Below, one piece after another: positions 12,986 through 24,036 of a stretch of 64,000 nt of DNA. Numbering within the stretch: position 1 is the first letter of the stretch; each line of letters opens with the position of its first letter. The translations under genes and the position numbers were made by a program. The notes under the pieces were generated by a model. It ran no database searches. It worked only from the letters and a program-made list of their open reading frames with translations, and was not told where the DNA came from. Location: assembly GCA_030435675.1 (NCBI GenBank), contig CM059622.1, positions 7,750,001 to 7,814,000 of the forward strand. Direction: 5' to 3'. Source of the stretch: Steinernema hermaphroditum. Its lineage: Eukaryota; Nematoda; Chromadorea; Rhabditida; Steinernematidae.

Positions 12986-13314
12986 CGCTCGGTTCGAAGT
13001 CTTATGCTCTCCCCGGAAGCGGTGTTCTTCTCATGGCAGTGCTCAGAAAAGCGGGGGAGGCGAAGCAAGCGCCTGAAAATCAGATAAGTGAAGTTCGGAG
13101 AAGCTGATACCGATCACGGAAGGGTGTGGGGACGCGGCGGTGCAAAAAAAAAAGAGCGCGAGAGGCAAAGAAATGAGTAATCGACAGAGAGTTTCGTCGA
13201 TAATCCTGCCGGAGGCGTCGATCAAGCGCAAGCAATCGGAATCAGTGGCCCGAATACGGCTTCAAGTCGCTCTCCGTGCGATTTTCAGCTACGAATGGCC
13301 ACAGTCGGGAAGCA

Positions 13315-13560
13315 AGGTACCGAGGAGGCGCTCTGCTGATAACGACGCCGAGAGATCCGGCGAAATCTCGGCGGAAGAACATCTTCTTCCGCCTGGGTGA
13401 CCGCTGCGGGACGCCGCGTGGCGCGCCTCGCGGTGACCTCGCGATGTCCAAATCAATCGAGGAACTGTCGCCGGCGGAAACCGGTTCCGTGGCATCGAGG
13501 GCCGCGTCGGAAGCGCGTCGTGCATGCAAGTCGGAATCGACGTCCCATTCCGAGAAAGAG
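13315..13560 (-). other. Possible 5' coding exon upstream of unc-73
   Basis: A minus-strand open frame contains an acidic/serine stretch (SEWDVDSDLHARRASD, then AGDSSSIDLDIARSP) followed by basic SPRRKKMFFRRDFAG, and reaches a donor-like GTACCT. It lies about 330 bp 5' of the CRAL-TRIO exon, where an N-terminal exon would be expected. A plus-strand frame overlaps the same bases, so the assignment is tentative. Confidence 0.25.
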
Positions 13561-13936
13561 ATGCGAGGAGAGACGCGAAGGGCGCGAAAACGAAGGCGAA
13601 ACGCGAATGATAGTACGATCGACCGAGAGGAACGGTAGCGGCGGTGGTGATCGGCAAAGGGCGCCGCCAGTGGCCGCCGTCTTAATGCCACCACCCGCAC
13701 CACTCTGCCAAGGCTATCGGCCTCCGCCAGCCGACGCTTCCCGAGTCCACCACGGGCGACACAGATCGCCATTGCTCTTCCAAATCACTTCGAACTCTTC
13801 GCGATTCCGCCCGGGCGTCTTCCTTCTAGATACTTCTCCAGCGTTTGTTCAAACAGCAACATTTTATCAAGCGAGTGAACATTACTTTACATTTATGATG
13901 AGCAAACTCGTAAACAACGAAACAAAATCAACTGGT

Positions 13937-15506
13937 CTACTTCACTCTGAACCTTCCGTTCTCCAGGAGTTCCAATGACTTCTTCGCGTATGCCGTGTTG
14001 TACACCTGAATCACCGGTAGTCCCCACGTAATCTTGTAATCCTTCGTTTGCAAAATGGATTTGATCTTGTCGTTACCCGAAACTTCTTTCACCACAATAT
14101 CATCGTAGACATCCAGAACGACAAAAAATCTGACATCGGACATCCTGAAGCAAACACCAGCTACACTTGCGCTTTAATTCAGCCTACAAACTTGTAATGA
14201 ATATGACGGCCCCATTCTTCGGGAGTTTCCAAGCAGCACTTGACTACCCTTTTCAATTCCGACAACTCCCAGCAATCCGAGAGCATGTCTGTCTGGCCAT
14301 GCTCAGGGTATTGCAGCAGAATTGGCCAGTGAAGATGCCCGGCTTTGTCGAGGTGAACCATAGAGTCCTAAAAAGACTAGTTGGCGTCGTATGGAAAATA
14401 TACTCGTACTGTTTGGATTTGAGCTAGCTGCACCGAAAGGTGGGACCAATCAAACAGGTCCACGACATCGTAGTGCAACCTTGGTTGGAATTTCAGGTTA
14501 CGCTCCTTGAACGCTTTCATGTATGCCATCTTCTTCTGGTCGTCTTTCTTCTTCTAAACATATTTTAGAGTACGTAACTCGTCATCTCGGCACTGAAAAT
14601 ACCAAGAGTTTTTCCTTCCTCTCATCCTTTTCCTGTTCTTCCTGCTTCTTGATGGCGACAGAAGATATTTCGCGGAGCTGCTTTACTTGACTTTGCCACG
14701 TAGAATCATCCACTCCCTCAATGGGCTTCGCCAAATGGGGAAGACACTTGTTGATCCAGTCAACGGCTTCTCTGCCGTACCCCAGTTCGACGAAACACTC
14801 GGCGCATCGCACAACAGCCTAAATCAGAACTACACCCTGTTCGGTAAAGACTTTCAAAGGCCATACTTTCCCGTTCGTCGGATCGAATTTGCACGCAATA
14901 ACGCAGTCCCGGATGACAGAACGAAGATTTCCAAGATACCTGTTGGCCGCAGCACGATTTGCATAGAGTACGGCGTTCAATTTCTTGTTCGTACACATTA
15001 CCTTCACGCCTAAACATGACGGTGATGAACACAAGAGCAGCACCACGACGCCCCACCGTTCGTATACGCGGTGATCGCCCAGCGATACTTCTTCAGCTTG
15101 AAATGCTTGTTGCCTTCGTTCTTGTGCCCTTCGGCTGTGAGCTGGCGATCTTCTTCTGTCTCTCCGTCGTCGTACTTCATCGCCTGAAAAACAAACGCTC
15201 ACTCCTGCAACATCCTGTAGATCTACTGACTTGTAGTGCCTGGATGAATTCGGAATGTTCCCCATCGGCGCCGGCCTTCAGGTCGGTCATGAACGCCGGA
15301 TGCTGGTCAATCTCTTTGCACCATTCATCGAAATTGAACGGTTTCTTCGGAGTTCCTTCTGTCTAAGGCAAATGTCACCGACACTAGACACTGGAATACC
15401 GTACCTGTTTGCGCTGTGCCAACTCGTCCATGAAGCAATCCAATTCATCGTCGAGCTTTTGGGCGAGAGCTGCCCGCTCCTCTTCGCTTACTTTCGGCTT
15501 CGCCAT
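13937..15506 (-). CDS. ttc-4: TTC4-type tetratricopeptide co-chaperone
   Basis: Multi-exon gene for a homologue of TTC4/Cns1, a cytosolic TPR protein that binds Hsp90/Hsp70. The ATG at 15506 opens AKPKVSEEERAALAQKLDDE. The next exon contains PFNFDEWCKEIDQHPAFM, typical of TTC4 N-termini. TPR helices follow: GHKNEGNKHFKLKKYRWAI, NAVLYANRAAANRYLGNLRS, then AVVRCAECFVELGYGREAVD. A Lys/Glu-rich helix leads to a C-terminal 'wheel'-like domain ending ENGRFRVK before the stop at 13937-13939. Introns are short. Start choice: the only ATG in frame with this conserved N-terminus. The mariner element lies about 170 bp upstream of the start. Confidence 0.9.
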
Positions 15507-15677
15507 TCACAAAAAGGAATCTAGAACAAAGGTTTAAAATTGGAGGCAGTACCACTACAATACACAACCGTTCTCTGTTCAGGGTGACCACTTCGAGAAA
15601 AAATTTTTGGATCGGACTTCTAAATTGGTCCGCACTGCAAAAACTGAGGATTTTCGGGTTCCACCCGATGACACCTC

Positions 15678-16987
15678 TACAGTGTGTCAAGAAAATACTG
15701 TCACGCAAAAAAAATTGAATTTTTTCGAATTTTTTTTTGGTTTTTCAGGGCTCCTTTTGTTTTATCCGTGTTTGTCGTGCCATTCTGCTTTATTACTGCT
15801 ATTATCGTTGCTATTCTCTGCTATTCCGTTGAGAAAAAATGGTGTCAATTGAGGACCGTTCCGCCATTGTCGCCCACCACAAGCGGGGAATGCCAATTCC
15901 GGTGATCGCAAAGACGCTGAAACTTCACCGGAAACAAGTCCATCGTGTGATTGACCGCTACCAGGAGAGGTCAAGGACCGTCACCGCAGTGGAAGACCGC
16001 GAACTGCCAGGACTCCAGCGCTGAGAGAGAAGGTCAGGCACAAGATCCAGCGAGATCCGCAGAGAAGCATCAGAAAACTGGCCAAGAAGCACGACATCAG
16101 CCACGAATCGATGCGTCAGCTCGTTCGAGAGGATCTACGACTCGTTCCCTACAAACTCGCAAAGGGACAACATCTTACGGACGCGAACAAAGCTTCAAGG
16201 TTGAAGAAATGCAAGACAATGAAGCGCCAGGTACGTGGGGGCCGGTTGAACAGAATCCTGTTCACCGATGAAACGATTTTTGCTATGGAACCCGCATGAA
16301 ACCCACAGAATCGCCGCTAGCTGTCTTAGAAAGGTTCCTTGCACATTGTGACAGTGGAAAAAAACCCACTTCCCCAAAAACTGCGATGGTTCGGGCATGA
16401 ATATCTTGGATAGATAAAACCAGACTCATTTTCATCATAAAAGGCGCTAGGGTCAACGCAGAAAATTAATGAGAGCTGATTTTTGTACATCTCGTGATTT
16501 TCCAGACACAGGAGAATAAAATAAAATTTGAATGGAAGCTCCAGCAGGACAGGACCCCTGCCTACGGCGCTAAAAATAATTTCCACTCCTGTGAGGTCAC
16601 CCACCGCGGCCTTCTGGGACAAGGATTGTCAGGGATGTTCGGCCCGGGAACTGACCCGATCTGAACTCCCTGGTTTTCGCTATTTGTGGTAACATGGAGA
16701 AGAAAGCCTGCTCTTTGAAGCAAAAGTAACTGGGCTCACTCAAACGCGCTCTCGAGAAGGCTTGGGATGAAATAACTCCGAAAATGATAGCGTCCATTCT
16801 GCAAACTTTTCGAAAGCATTTAGACGCCTGCATAGCGACAGGTAGAAGTCATTTTGAATGCGAGTGATGTGTATGCTATTCAGAATTGTATGCTCTTTCG
16901 AATGACGTACTGCGTGCTCTGACTCGTTTGTTCAATAAAAAGTTATGGTTGCTTTTCCGCGTGACAGTATTTTCCTGACACCCTGTA
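15678..16987 (+). mobile_element. Tc1/mariner-family DNA transposon with preserved ends, decayed inside
   Basis: The two ends are terminal inverted repeats of about 29 bp. The left begins TACAGTGTGTCAAGAAAATA at 15678. The right, read on the minus strand from 16987, begins TACAGGGTGTCAGGAAAATA; both continue into CTGTCACGC. Both ends are TA, the target dinucleotide of this superfamily. The interior contains one decayed transposase gene on the plus strand. The element is about 1.3 kb, the normal size for mariner. Confidence 0.92.
15839..16869 (+). pseudogene. Mariner transposase, broken
   Basis: The N-terminal DNA-binding part is readable from the ATG at 15839 (VSIEDRSAIVAHHKRGMPIP, then helix-turn-helix). 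A frameshift near 16005-16020 moves the coding frame; downstream it reads REKVRHKIQRDPQRSIRKLA and reaches the FTDE motif with the first catalytic Asp near 16261. A stop follows at about 16297. The middle, containing the other catalytic Asp residues, is badly degraded. The C-terminal helix region is legible again (ALEKAWDEITPKMIASILQT) to a stop near 16866. The copy cannot encode an active enzyme. Confidence 0.88.
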
Positions 16988-17123
16988 TATATATACAGCC
17001 CACCGTCACGAGCAAGCGGATAATCCCCAGCACATAACACGAGAAAAGAAATTGAGGGACCAATGCACAAAATCACGGCGGTCAGAGAACAAAAGACAAG
17101 AAAAATATTTATTAATGCACAAA

Positions 17124-18960
17124 TCAGCATTCAGATTCACATTTCACCTCCATGCGCTCGACAGCCAAGTTCGGGTTCAATTTAGTTGCTTCCAGAATTG
17201 CTCGAGTCAGTTCCTAGATATGTGCAGATAATAAGGCGCAAGTGTACGCTCAACTCACCAAGTCATAATCGATATTTGGCTCAGACTCTGTTTGGCAGTG
17301 ACTTTCGAATTCAAGTTCACTGTGGGAGTGGTGCTGAGGCTCTGGTTCACTTTCGCAGTGCTCCTCAACTTCCTGGATAACTTCGTAAAGTTTCTCCTGG
17401 ATTGATCCATGAAGAGAGTAAACCTACAACAACAAAGAATTACCGGATCGTGCTAAAGCATAACACCCACCGATCCGTCGGCGGAATGTTGTGTTGTACG
17501 CTCGAGCAGTGATGTATTGTCCATCGTCACATCACCGTCATCCATAGCTAAAATTTTTTTAGCATGCAGTATGTCGTGTAATCATGACTTACTCTCTTCC
17601 AGAGCAATGGTGCGGATCGTCTCATTAATTAAATCCATATGATGTCCAACATGTGACACCATTGGAGCCACATCAGGTGCTTTTCCACGGAAGCGCTGCG
17701 ATGCCCAGCGGAAGAACGAACTCTTGCTCTTGACCTTAGGACTAGGTTTCAGCAGACTAAAACCTTGATGAATGATGGAAGCGAGGCTAAATAACACACC
17801 GGAAAAATTCGTGATGTTCGATAGCCAGTTTATAAAAACGTTCAGCAGCAGCTGAATTGGAAAGCTTAAACATGAGGGACTTTCCTTCCAGTACAGCATC
17901 GTTTGGAGGCTACAAGTAATTAGGAAATGAAACGAGTGGAAGCAGAATTACCAACCAATTCTGGGAGGAACTTGATACAAAAGTACTTGCGCCGGAATGA
18001 AATCTTGTCGATTATCTTCCACGCGAAATAATTTGTTACACCACGATCTGCCTCAAAAGTAACGATACCAACTGCGCCAACACCAACTTCAATTGGAACT
18101 CCATTCTCAGTATCCTAAAATGAACATTGTGTGAAACGCAATGATAAAGTGAATTACCTTTGTTTCTATTGAATGGATACCGTACATGGGAAGACTCTTA
18201 CAGATGTTCAGGTACTGGAGCTCCGCTTGGTGTGGAGTCAAACCGCGGAGACTTTCATGGTAATCCTGGATCTTCGTAATAAACTCGTAATCAACAGAAG
18301 TTGAAAATCTTCCACGGCGAACATAGCTAGCATATTGCTCACTTGGCTGATAATCACCCAACTCCGCCTGAGCAATGAACGAAGCTAATCTAGCCTGCGT
18401 CTCGGTACTTGTTAGGATCCTAAGCAAATATTAATGTGCTATGTGATAAGATAGTTTTTCCTACCTTCGCTCATAAATATCACGCCGACATTGATGAACC
18501 AGATAGTGACGGGTGAGTCCATCTGATTGCTCTGCGGGTTCAGTCACATAGAACTTAAACGCCAGGGTAAATTTCCAGTTACGAGCTAAACTGCAACCTT
18601 GCGATATATCGAGATCAAAATTAGAATACCTTCAACTTGTTTCGCAATAGGTTTATCGTTATTCAAAAATCTAAACTTCTTCGTCTTTCGATCCGGATAG
18701 GTGAACGCCATGTAGCCTGAAGCTTTCTCCGACATGAGCAAGAATTTTGTCACCAATTCGAAGAGCGTAGTTCCGTCAGCGTTTTTCTAAACGAGGATCT
18801 TAATGGTTGAAATGAAACAACCGTTTACGTGAATGTAGAATGTTGATGTAGTCCCATCTGGGAAGTCGATGACAGCCGGGCGAAGGTACTTTTCCGCGAC
18901 TCCTCCCTGTCGACAACGCCCATCAATTTCAGTTATGCTGAGTTCGCCAATTGACGCCAT
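17124..18960 (-). CDS. Compact protein 4.1 paralogue: FERM domain plus 4.1 C-terminal domain
   Basis: Multi-exon gene. The ATG at 18960 opens ASIGELSITEIDGRCRQGG, followed by the FERM F1 lobe (DGTTLFELVTKFLLM, FRFLNNDKPIAKQVEG). The F2 lobe reads ARLASFIAQAELGDYQPSEQ and MYGIHSIETK. The F3 lobe and FERM-adjacent part follow (FFRWASQRFRGKAP). The end is the conserved 4.1 C-terminal domain: ELTRAILEATKLNPNLAVER, then MEVKCESEC and a stop at 17124. It shares domain order and the same terminal motif with the large 4.1 gene at 30-45 kb but has no giant repeat exon; the spacer before the C-terminal domain is short and Glu/His-rich. Likely a membrane-skeleton adaptor. Sequence divergence from the big gene is substantial, so it is an old duplicate rather than a recent copy. 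Confidence 0.85.
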
Positions 18961-19083
18961 TTTGCCTTCTGAAACTTCGTAAAAAGCGTGTTAAATAAGA
19001 AGCACCTAGAGAAACAGCTTAAAGAGCGACCGCGAGATGAGCTTCGCCACAAACTGACCGCGTGAAGCACACACTCAAATGAA
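18715..19083 (-). repeat. Source copy of a 369-bp duplicated segment (first exons of the 4.1 paralogue)
   Basis: This stretch includes part of exon 2, intron 1, the whole first coding exon with its ATG and about 120 bp of 5' flank. It recurs at 19878-20246 in direct orientation, offset by 1,163 bp. By eye I find a single base difference (CGCCAC against CGCTAC near the 3' end of the plus-strand copy), implying a recent event. Confidence 0.93.
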
Positions 19084-19877
19084 ATGAAATGGACTGCAGA
19101 CGAATCAACTGGCAGACGAAGTCTCGTAGACAGAAGCTTTCCGTTCAAGACGCAGAAGCTCAAATGATGTGTTTCTTCCCTTGCTACCACCCGCGTGGGT
19201 CTCGCTCGCCCAATCTTGGGTGTTTCCATGAATTGTGCGATTCTAGATCTGCTTTGGACCGCATGTGTTGTACAGGGTTAAGCATACAAAATGCTGTTTT
19301 TTTTGTATCGTAGGCCTGGTTTTCACGAACTTTAACTTATTTCTGTTGTTAAGCTGTTTTCAGTTATATTTACAGTTATTTCTGTTTTTTTGTGATGCGT
19401 ATAGTCGGATTAAAAAATTGGTGACATTTCTTCGATTTGGTCCCAGCACGCCATTTTTTGCACGCGCCACCTCCAACGTCGCGTGTGGTCCTCCATTTTA
19501 CAACGGGAAATGCAAATCGTCTGCATGTTTGGACACTTTTGACGGGGATATCACGCGAACCCCAGAATTCTACAAGCAAATCGATGTTCCTCGGTTAATT
19601 GCAAGTCGATTAAGCCCAAAATTGTCGAAATTGAACGCGTGCACAAGAAGTTATTCTCATTTTCATCGCCAGATGCCGCGATATCAATGCACAAACCATG
19701 GTTTTGCGGTGTTTCGAGGTTTCCTTTGGAGTTTTCGCCGGTAACATCTTTCTCGGATTGAGATCACAGTAGTATGGCGGAAGTTACGACAGTTCCACTC
19801 CTGACCCCCTATTCCCCTCGTCGACGAACCGTGATATGAAAGAATCTCGTGCCAAAATACTTTCTCAAATTTCTCGA

Positions 19878-20246
19878 GCCTGAAGCTTTCTCCGACATGA
19901 GCAAGAATTTTGTCACCAATTCGAAGAGCGTAGTTCCGTCAGCGTTTTTCTAAACGAGGATCTTAATGGTTGAAATGAAACAACCGTTTACGTGAATGTA
20001 GAATGTTGATGTAGTCCCATCTGGGAAGTCGATGACAGCCGGGCGAAGGTACTTTTCCGCGACTCCTCCCTGTCGACAACGCCCATCAATTTCAGTTATG
20101 CTGAGTTCGCCAATTGACGCCATTTTGCCTTCTGAAACTTCGTAAAAAGCGTGTTAAATAAGAAGCACCTAGAGAAACAGCTTAAAGAGCGACCGCGAGA
20201 TGAGCTTCGCTACAAACTGACCGCGTGAAGCACACACTCAAATGAA
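19878..20246 (-). pseudogene. Captured 5' fragment of the protein 4.1 paralogue inside element A
   Basis: Direct copy of 18715-19083, including ATG, the full first coding exon and its GTAAAC donor, and part of exon 2. It ends abruptly after the first part of the FERM F1 lobe, so it cannot encode a functional protein. It sits in the loop between the two inverted arms of element A. Confidence 0.9.
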
Positions 20247-20610
20247 CTTCTCGACTCATCCTGTGTAGCCCCAAACCACTATATTTCTGCAGAAACTCCA
20301 AAAGAAACGGTCGAAACATCACAAAGCCATGGTTTCTGCATTGATATCGCGGCATCTGGCGATGAAAATGAGAATAACTTCTTGTGCACGCATTCAATTT
20401 CGACAATTTTGGGCCCAATCGACTCGCAATTAACCGAGGAACATCGATTTGCTTGTAGAATTCTGAGATTCGCGTGATATCCCCGTCAAAATGCCCAAAC
20501 ATGCAGACGATTTGCATTTCCCGTTGTGAAATGGAGGACCACACGCGACGCTGGCGCCGCGCGCGCAAAAAATGGCGTGGTGGGACCAAATCGAAAAAAT
20601 GTCACCAATT

Positions 20611-21248
20611 CAGGGGTGGGCAAGCCTCGCTCTCAGAACGACGTCATGATCAGTCAGGGATATCGTTGCGGGAGCACTTAGGGGCAATTGGTCGTGGTTT
20701 TGGCCACTTTTACACCTGATGGGCTGGAGAAACTGCCGAAAGTTATGCATCATTTTGTAGAGGAGACAATTCTGAACAGTGTAAGTGGGGTGACGTGGGA
20801 TCTACGTAGAGTCACTACCCTCGGAACAGGTCGAAATTGTAAAGTCGACTTTTTAACACTTTTCGACTTTTACTCAATTTCGGGCCAAGGGGCACACCAA
20901 ACGGTGCATACAGTCTTGTAGAGGACTCGATGGCGAAAAGGACTGTGTAGGGTTATCCTCCCCCCTCCCCCCCGGTCACCGAAAAAGGACCTAAAACTAA
21001 GTCAAACGATTACGGTACTTTTGACGGAAATTTATGATCCTATCTATTATAAGAGTACTTTTACACCCCGACGACAAGTGTGACTTCAGAGCCTTATGCA
21101 TATTGTTGTAGATGAGTGTATGCTGAATACGACTGGCTAGATCGCAGGACATCGGTAAAAACAATTCCCCCTTAACAGCAAGGTCGATGTTTTAAGACCC
21201 CCCCCCCCCCCCCCCCCCCAAATCGGAGCGACCTATTGCCCACCCCTG
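20611..21248. mobile_element. Non-autonomous hAT element (MITE-like) with 8-bp target duplication
   Basis: Ends are CAGGGGTGGGCAA on the left and its inverse TTGCCCACCCCTG on the right, the classic hAT terminus. It is flanked by an exact 8-bp direct repeat, CACCAATT, at 20603-20610 and 21249-21256. Length is 638 bp with no transposase frame. A run of 22 cytosines lies near the right end (21198-21219). It interrupts the right arm of element A and is therefore the younger insertion. Confidence 0.93.
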
Positions 21249-21875
21249 CACCAATTTTTAATCCGACTATATAGTCTATTTTTTTCCGAACTCCACAAAA
21301 GCGATCAATCACACCCGGAATTTGCTCTAGCGCATTGAAAGGATCGAGCGAACGCAAGAAATATTTGCCTCTCTTCAATGTGCTGGAGCGAATTCTCGGT
21401 CTCGCCGCGCGGTGATTGATCGCTTTTGTGGAGGGTGTTGCCTGGTTTGTTGAACGACTTATTGTCCGATCAACGGCGAATGTCACCGCCGCAGTTCGTT
21501 GCAGGACCGCAATCAGGGACACGATTGAGTCCGTTATAAGGGGATTTCCGGGTTTCTGACTGAATAAGTGGATTATTTCGAAGACAAAACCGTTTTTCAA
21601 AATTCCGCTTTGATAGAAGTGTTCGCCGATCGCCGAAGAAGCGTATGCATCGGTTTGCGGCGCATTTTCTACTATCCTCACAAAGTTATAACGGTTTTGA
21701 GGAGCGCATGTTCGTTTTAGCTTATTGTCTCCATCATTTCGATGGACCTTTCGCACTACGCACGAATTTGATCAAGCTTTATCAGCCACATAGCCCCAAT
21801 AACGACAAATGGGACTGACTGACAAGCGCGCGGCAGCACAATATGGTCGTCATAGGCCATATCAAAAGCTTAAAT

Positions 21876-22304
21876 TCATTTTCTACTTTCGAGACATGCT
21901 TTAAGTAGTTTCGAGCATGATTGCCTGGAAGTAACTCGACATGAGCCCGTAGAAGCTCTGTTCAACAGGTTTAGATTAAGAGCTACCTTCTCTAGTTCGC
22001 AGATTCGTACAATCTGCGCATCATTGTTTTTCCTTAGCAATGATATTTCCTGATGCGCTAACATCAGTTGCTGGTTAGCATCTGCCAAGGCGTTCCTCAG
22101 TTCCTCAGTTTCACACTGAGCGTGTCTTCTTGATTCCTCCTTTTCGGTCGCCCATGACTGTCGAGCGAAAGCCAACAGCCTTGCTCTTACACACTTCGAC
22201 TTTGATAATTTTACCGTTTGGAGTTCTGCGAATAATAGAATTTGTAGAAAACAATAAATAAAGCAAGAAACCGCACGATAAATCCATCGAACTGATGGAA
22301 ACAA
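21876..22304 (-). other. Coiled-coil coding fragment in the loop of element B
   Basis: Between the 285-bp arms a minus-strand frame encodes a heptad-rich helix (ESRRHAQCETEELRNALADA, then NQQLMLAHQEISLLRKNND and ICELEKV) and reaches a possible donor GTAGCT after LEK. It looks more like a host exon than transposon sequence. It may be a second captured gene fragment; the donor gene is not in this window. Confidence 0.45.
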
Positions 22305-22721
22305 TCAGCGAACACGAACGTGCGCGCCTCAAAACCGTTATAACTTTGCGAGGAAAGTAGAAAATGCGCCGCAAACCGATGCATACGCTTCTTCGGCGAT
22401 CGGCGAACACTTCTATCAAAGCGGAATTTTGAAAAACGGCTTTGTCTTCGAAATAATCCACTTATTCAGTCAGAAACCCGGAAATCCCCTTATAACGGAC
22501 TCAATCGTGTCCCTGATTGCGGTCCTACAACGAACTGCGGCGGTGACATTCGCCGTTGATCGGACAATAGTACACTTAGTACAGTACCGTATACCGGCTT
22601 AGTACACCGCAGGGATATCGGTTCAGGACCGAGATAGTACAGTAAATGTCGTACGCTGAACCACTTAGTACAGTACAGTATGACACATAGTACGCCGCAG
22701 GGAGATTTCGGAATACAGGAA

Positions 22722-22792
22722 TATACAGGTTCATACAGGTTTTTACAGGTTATACAGTGTTTTTATACAGGTTTTAATACAGGTTCAGGAAT
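22722..22792 (+). repeat. Short ACAGGTT-type tandem repeats
   Basis: Six or seven irregular copies of TACAGGTT(T)(T) spaced 10-15 bp within element B. Too irregular to be a standard satellite and not the nematode telomere repeat TTAGGC. Confidence 0.7.
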
Positions 22793-22821
22793 ACCTTACG
22801 CTGAACCAGTTAGTGCGCTGA

Positions 22822-23337
22822 CTTACAAGGGAACATCCCCAAGTGCCCGACGAGTTAGGAGCTGAGATGTGGCGCGGCTTGTAGGCGGTCTTCTAACTAA
22901 GAAAACGCACATAGTCTCACCGGCCATAAATCAGTCGGGCTACCATAATGAAGTTGCAAAAATTGTAAGGTCTCCTGGTGCGATGTCCCTGACTCGTCAG
23001 AATATACGGTTTTCATGTCAGTTTTTGTCATTTTTTGACCCCTTTTCTTGCTAAAAGAACATGGTTGTTAACTGGTAATGTTAATTTTGGCTCTAAATGC
23101 CGAAATCCTTAAAAACCCCGTCCAAAATCGGACAAAAATACCGTATATTCTGACTAGTCAGGGACATCGCACCAGGAGACCTTACAATTTTTGCAACTTC
23201 ATTACCATCTTTATGGTAGCCCGACTGATTTATGGCCGATGAGATTATGTGCGTTTTCTTAGTTAGAAGACCGCCTACAAGCCGCGCCACATCTCAGCTC
23301 CTAACTCGTCGGACACTTGGGGATGTTCCCTTGTTAG
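22822..23337. repeat. Inverted repeat pair, about 190-bp arms
   Basis: The left arm begins CAAGGGAACATCCCCAAGTG and its inverse ends the right arm near 23337. The central loop of about 130 bp holds no gene. The arms give two opposed open frames beginning MARLVGGLLTKKTHI, each the mirror of the other. Confidence 0.85.
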
Positions 23338-24036
23338 TACAGATCTGGAAAGGAGCCTGAAGTCATCGTCTGAGGTTTCTGCGGTGCTTCCTAGTGTCGA
23401 GGTGTGGATTCTCCCTCGATTCTCCCTCCATGCGTTCAGCCTATCACTCAACTTCTGAACGAAAATATGGATTCTCCGACGGTTCAAAAATTTCACATCT
23501 CCGCTCCTTGGACAGGTCTCAAAACTCGATTCCAGAGAGGAAAATTTTTCCATCGAAGTCCATACCCCTCCATGAAGTCTTGAGCGGGGAGAACGCACAC
23601 AGACCAACTTGAAACAGGAAGTACCTCGCATGAAAGACACGAAAGACAACTGTTCTAAGTGGTTCAACGTATTCGCCGTAGTACCGGTCCTGAACCGATC
23701 CCCCTGCGGTGTACTATGTCGTCATACTGTACTGTACTAAGTGGTTCAGCGTATGACATTCACTGTACTACCTCGGTCTTGCAGCGAACACCCTGTTTGT
23801 ACTAAGTCGACGAGCGTACGAACTATATTGTTCAACAAACCTTGACGCACCTTTGTGGAGTTCGAAAAAAAATAGACTATACCTAATGGAATGGAGGTGA
23901 AGAGTTTTGGAGAGGCGATATGACCTTCACGGAATGACGCGATTGCGATTAAGTGGATTAGCGTGGATGTGATCGTCATTGAGCACAAGTGACATCTTGG
24001 TTAGCGTCAAACGATTGATTATCTGTTATTGTAGCT

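Larger units (their letters stand above)
19400..21270. mobile_element. Fold-back (long inverted repeat) element A carrying a host gene fragment
   Basis: The left end TATAGTCGGATTAAAAAATT (from 19400) is matched by its inverse at about 21256-21270. Long arms continue inward: 19400-19738 is the inverted match of about 20285-20610 plus 21249-21270, the right arm being split by a hAT insertion at 20611-21248. The unique centre (about 19740-20284) contains the duplicated 4.1 exon fragment. Open frames inside the arms on both strands share the same peptides (FDGDITR.PEFYKQIDVPRL), which suggests an old coding remnant but not a current gene. The TA ends resemble Tc1/mariner-type elements. Confidence 0.8.
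21270..23881. mobile_element. Composite fold-back element B with nested inverted repeats
   Basis: Outer ends: TATAGTCTATTTTTTT... with CGAACTCCACAAA at 21270-21299, and the inverse at 23849-23881; the match resumes at GGTTTGTTGAAC. Inside are at least four inverted pairs: a small palindrome 21290-21311/21413-21434; arms of about 285 bp at 21461-21745 and 22284-22568; pieces at about 22590-22710 and 23690-23800 containing TAGTACAGTACAGTATGA; and about 190-bp arms at 22822-23010 and 23145-23337. Open frames within the arms are mirror readings of one another and are not genes. Confidence 0.78.

Noticed and set aside
21172..22461. Open frames of 194 and 116 codons in element B
   Set aside because: They are readings of the two inverted arms on the same strand sense and mirror one another; the similarity is due to the palindrome.
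22722..22792. Interstitial telomere repeats
   Set aside because: The ACAGGTT-type units are irregular and do not match the nematode TTAGGC repeat.
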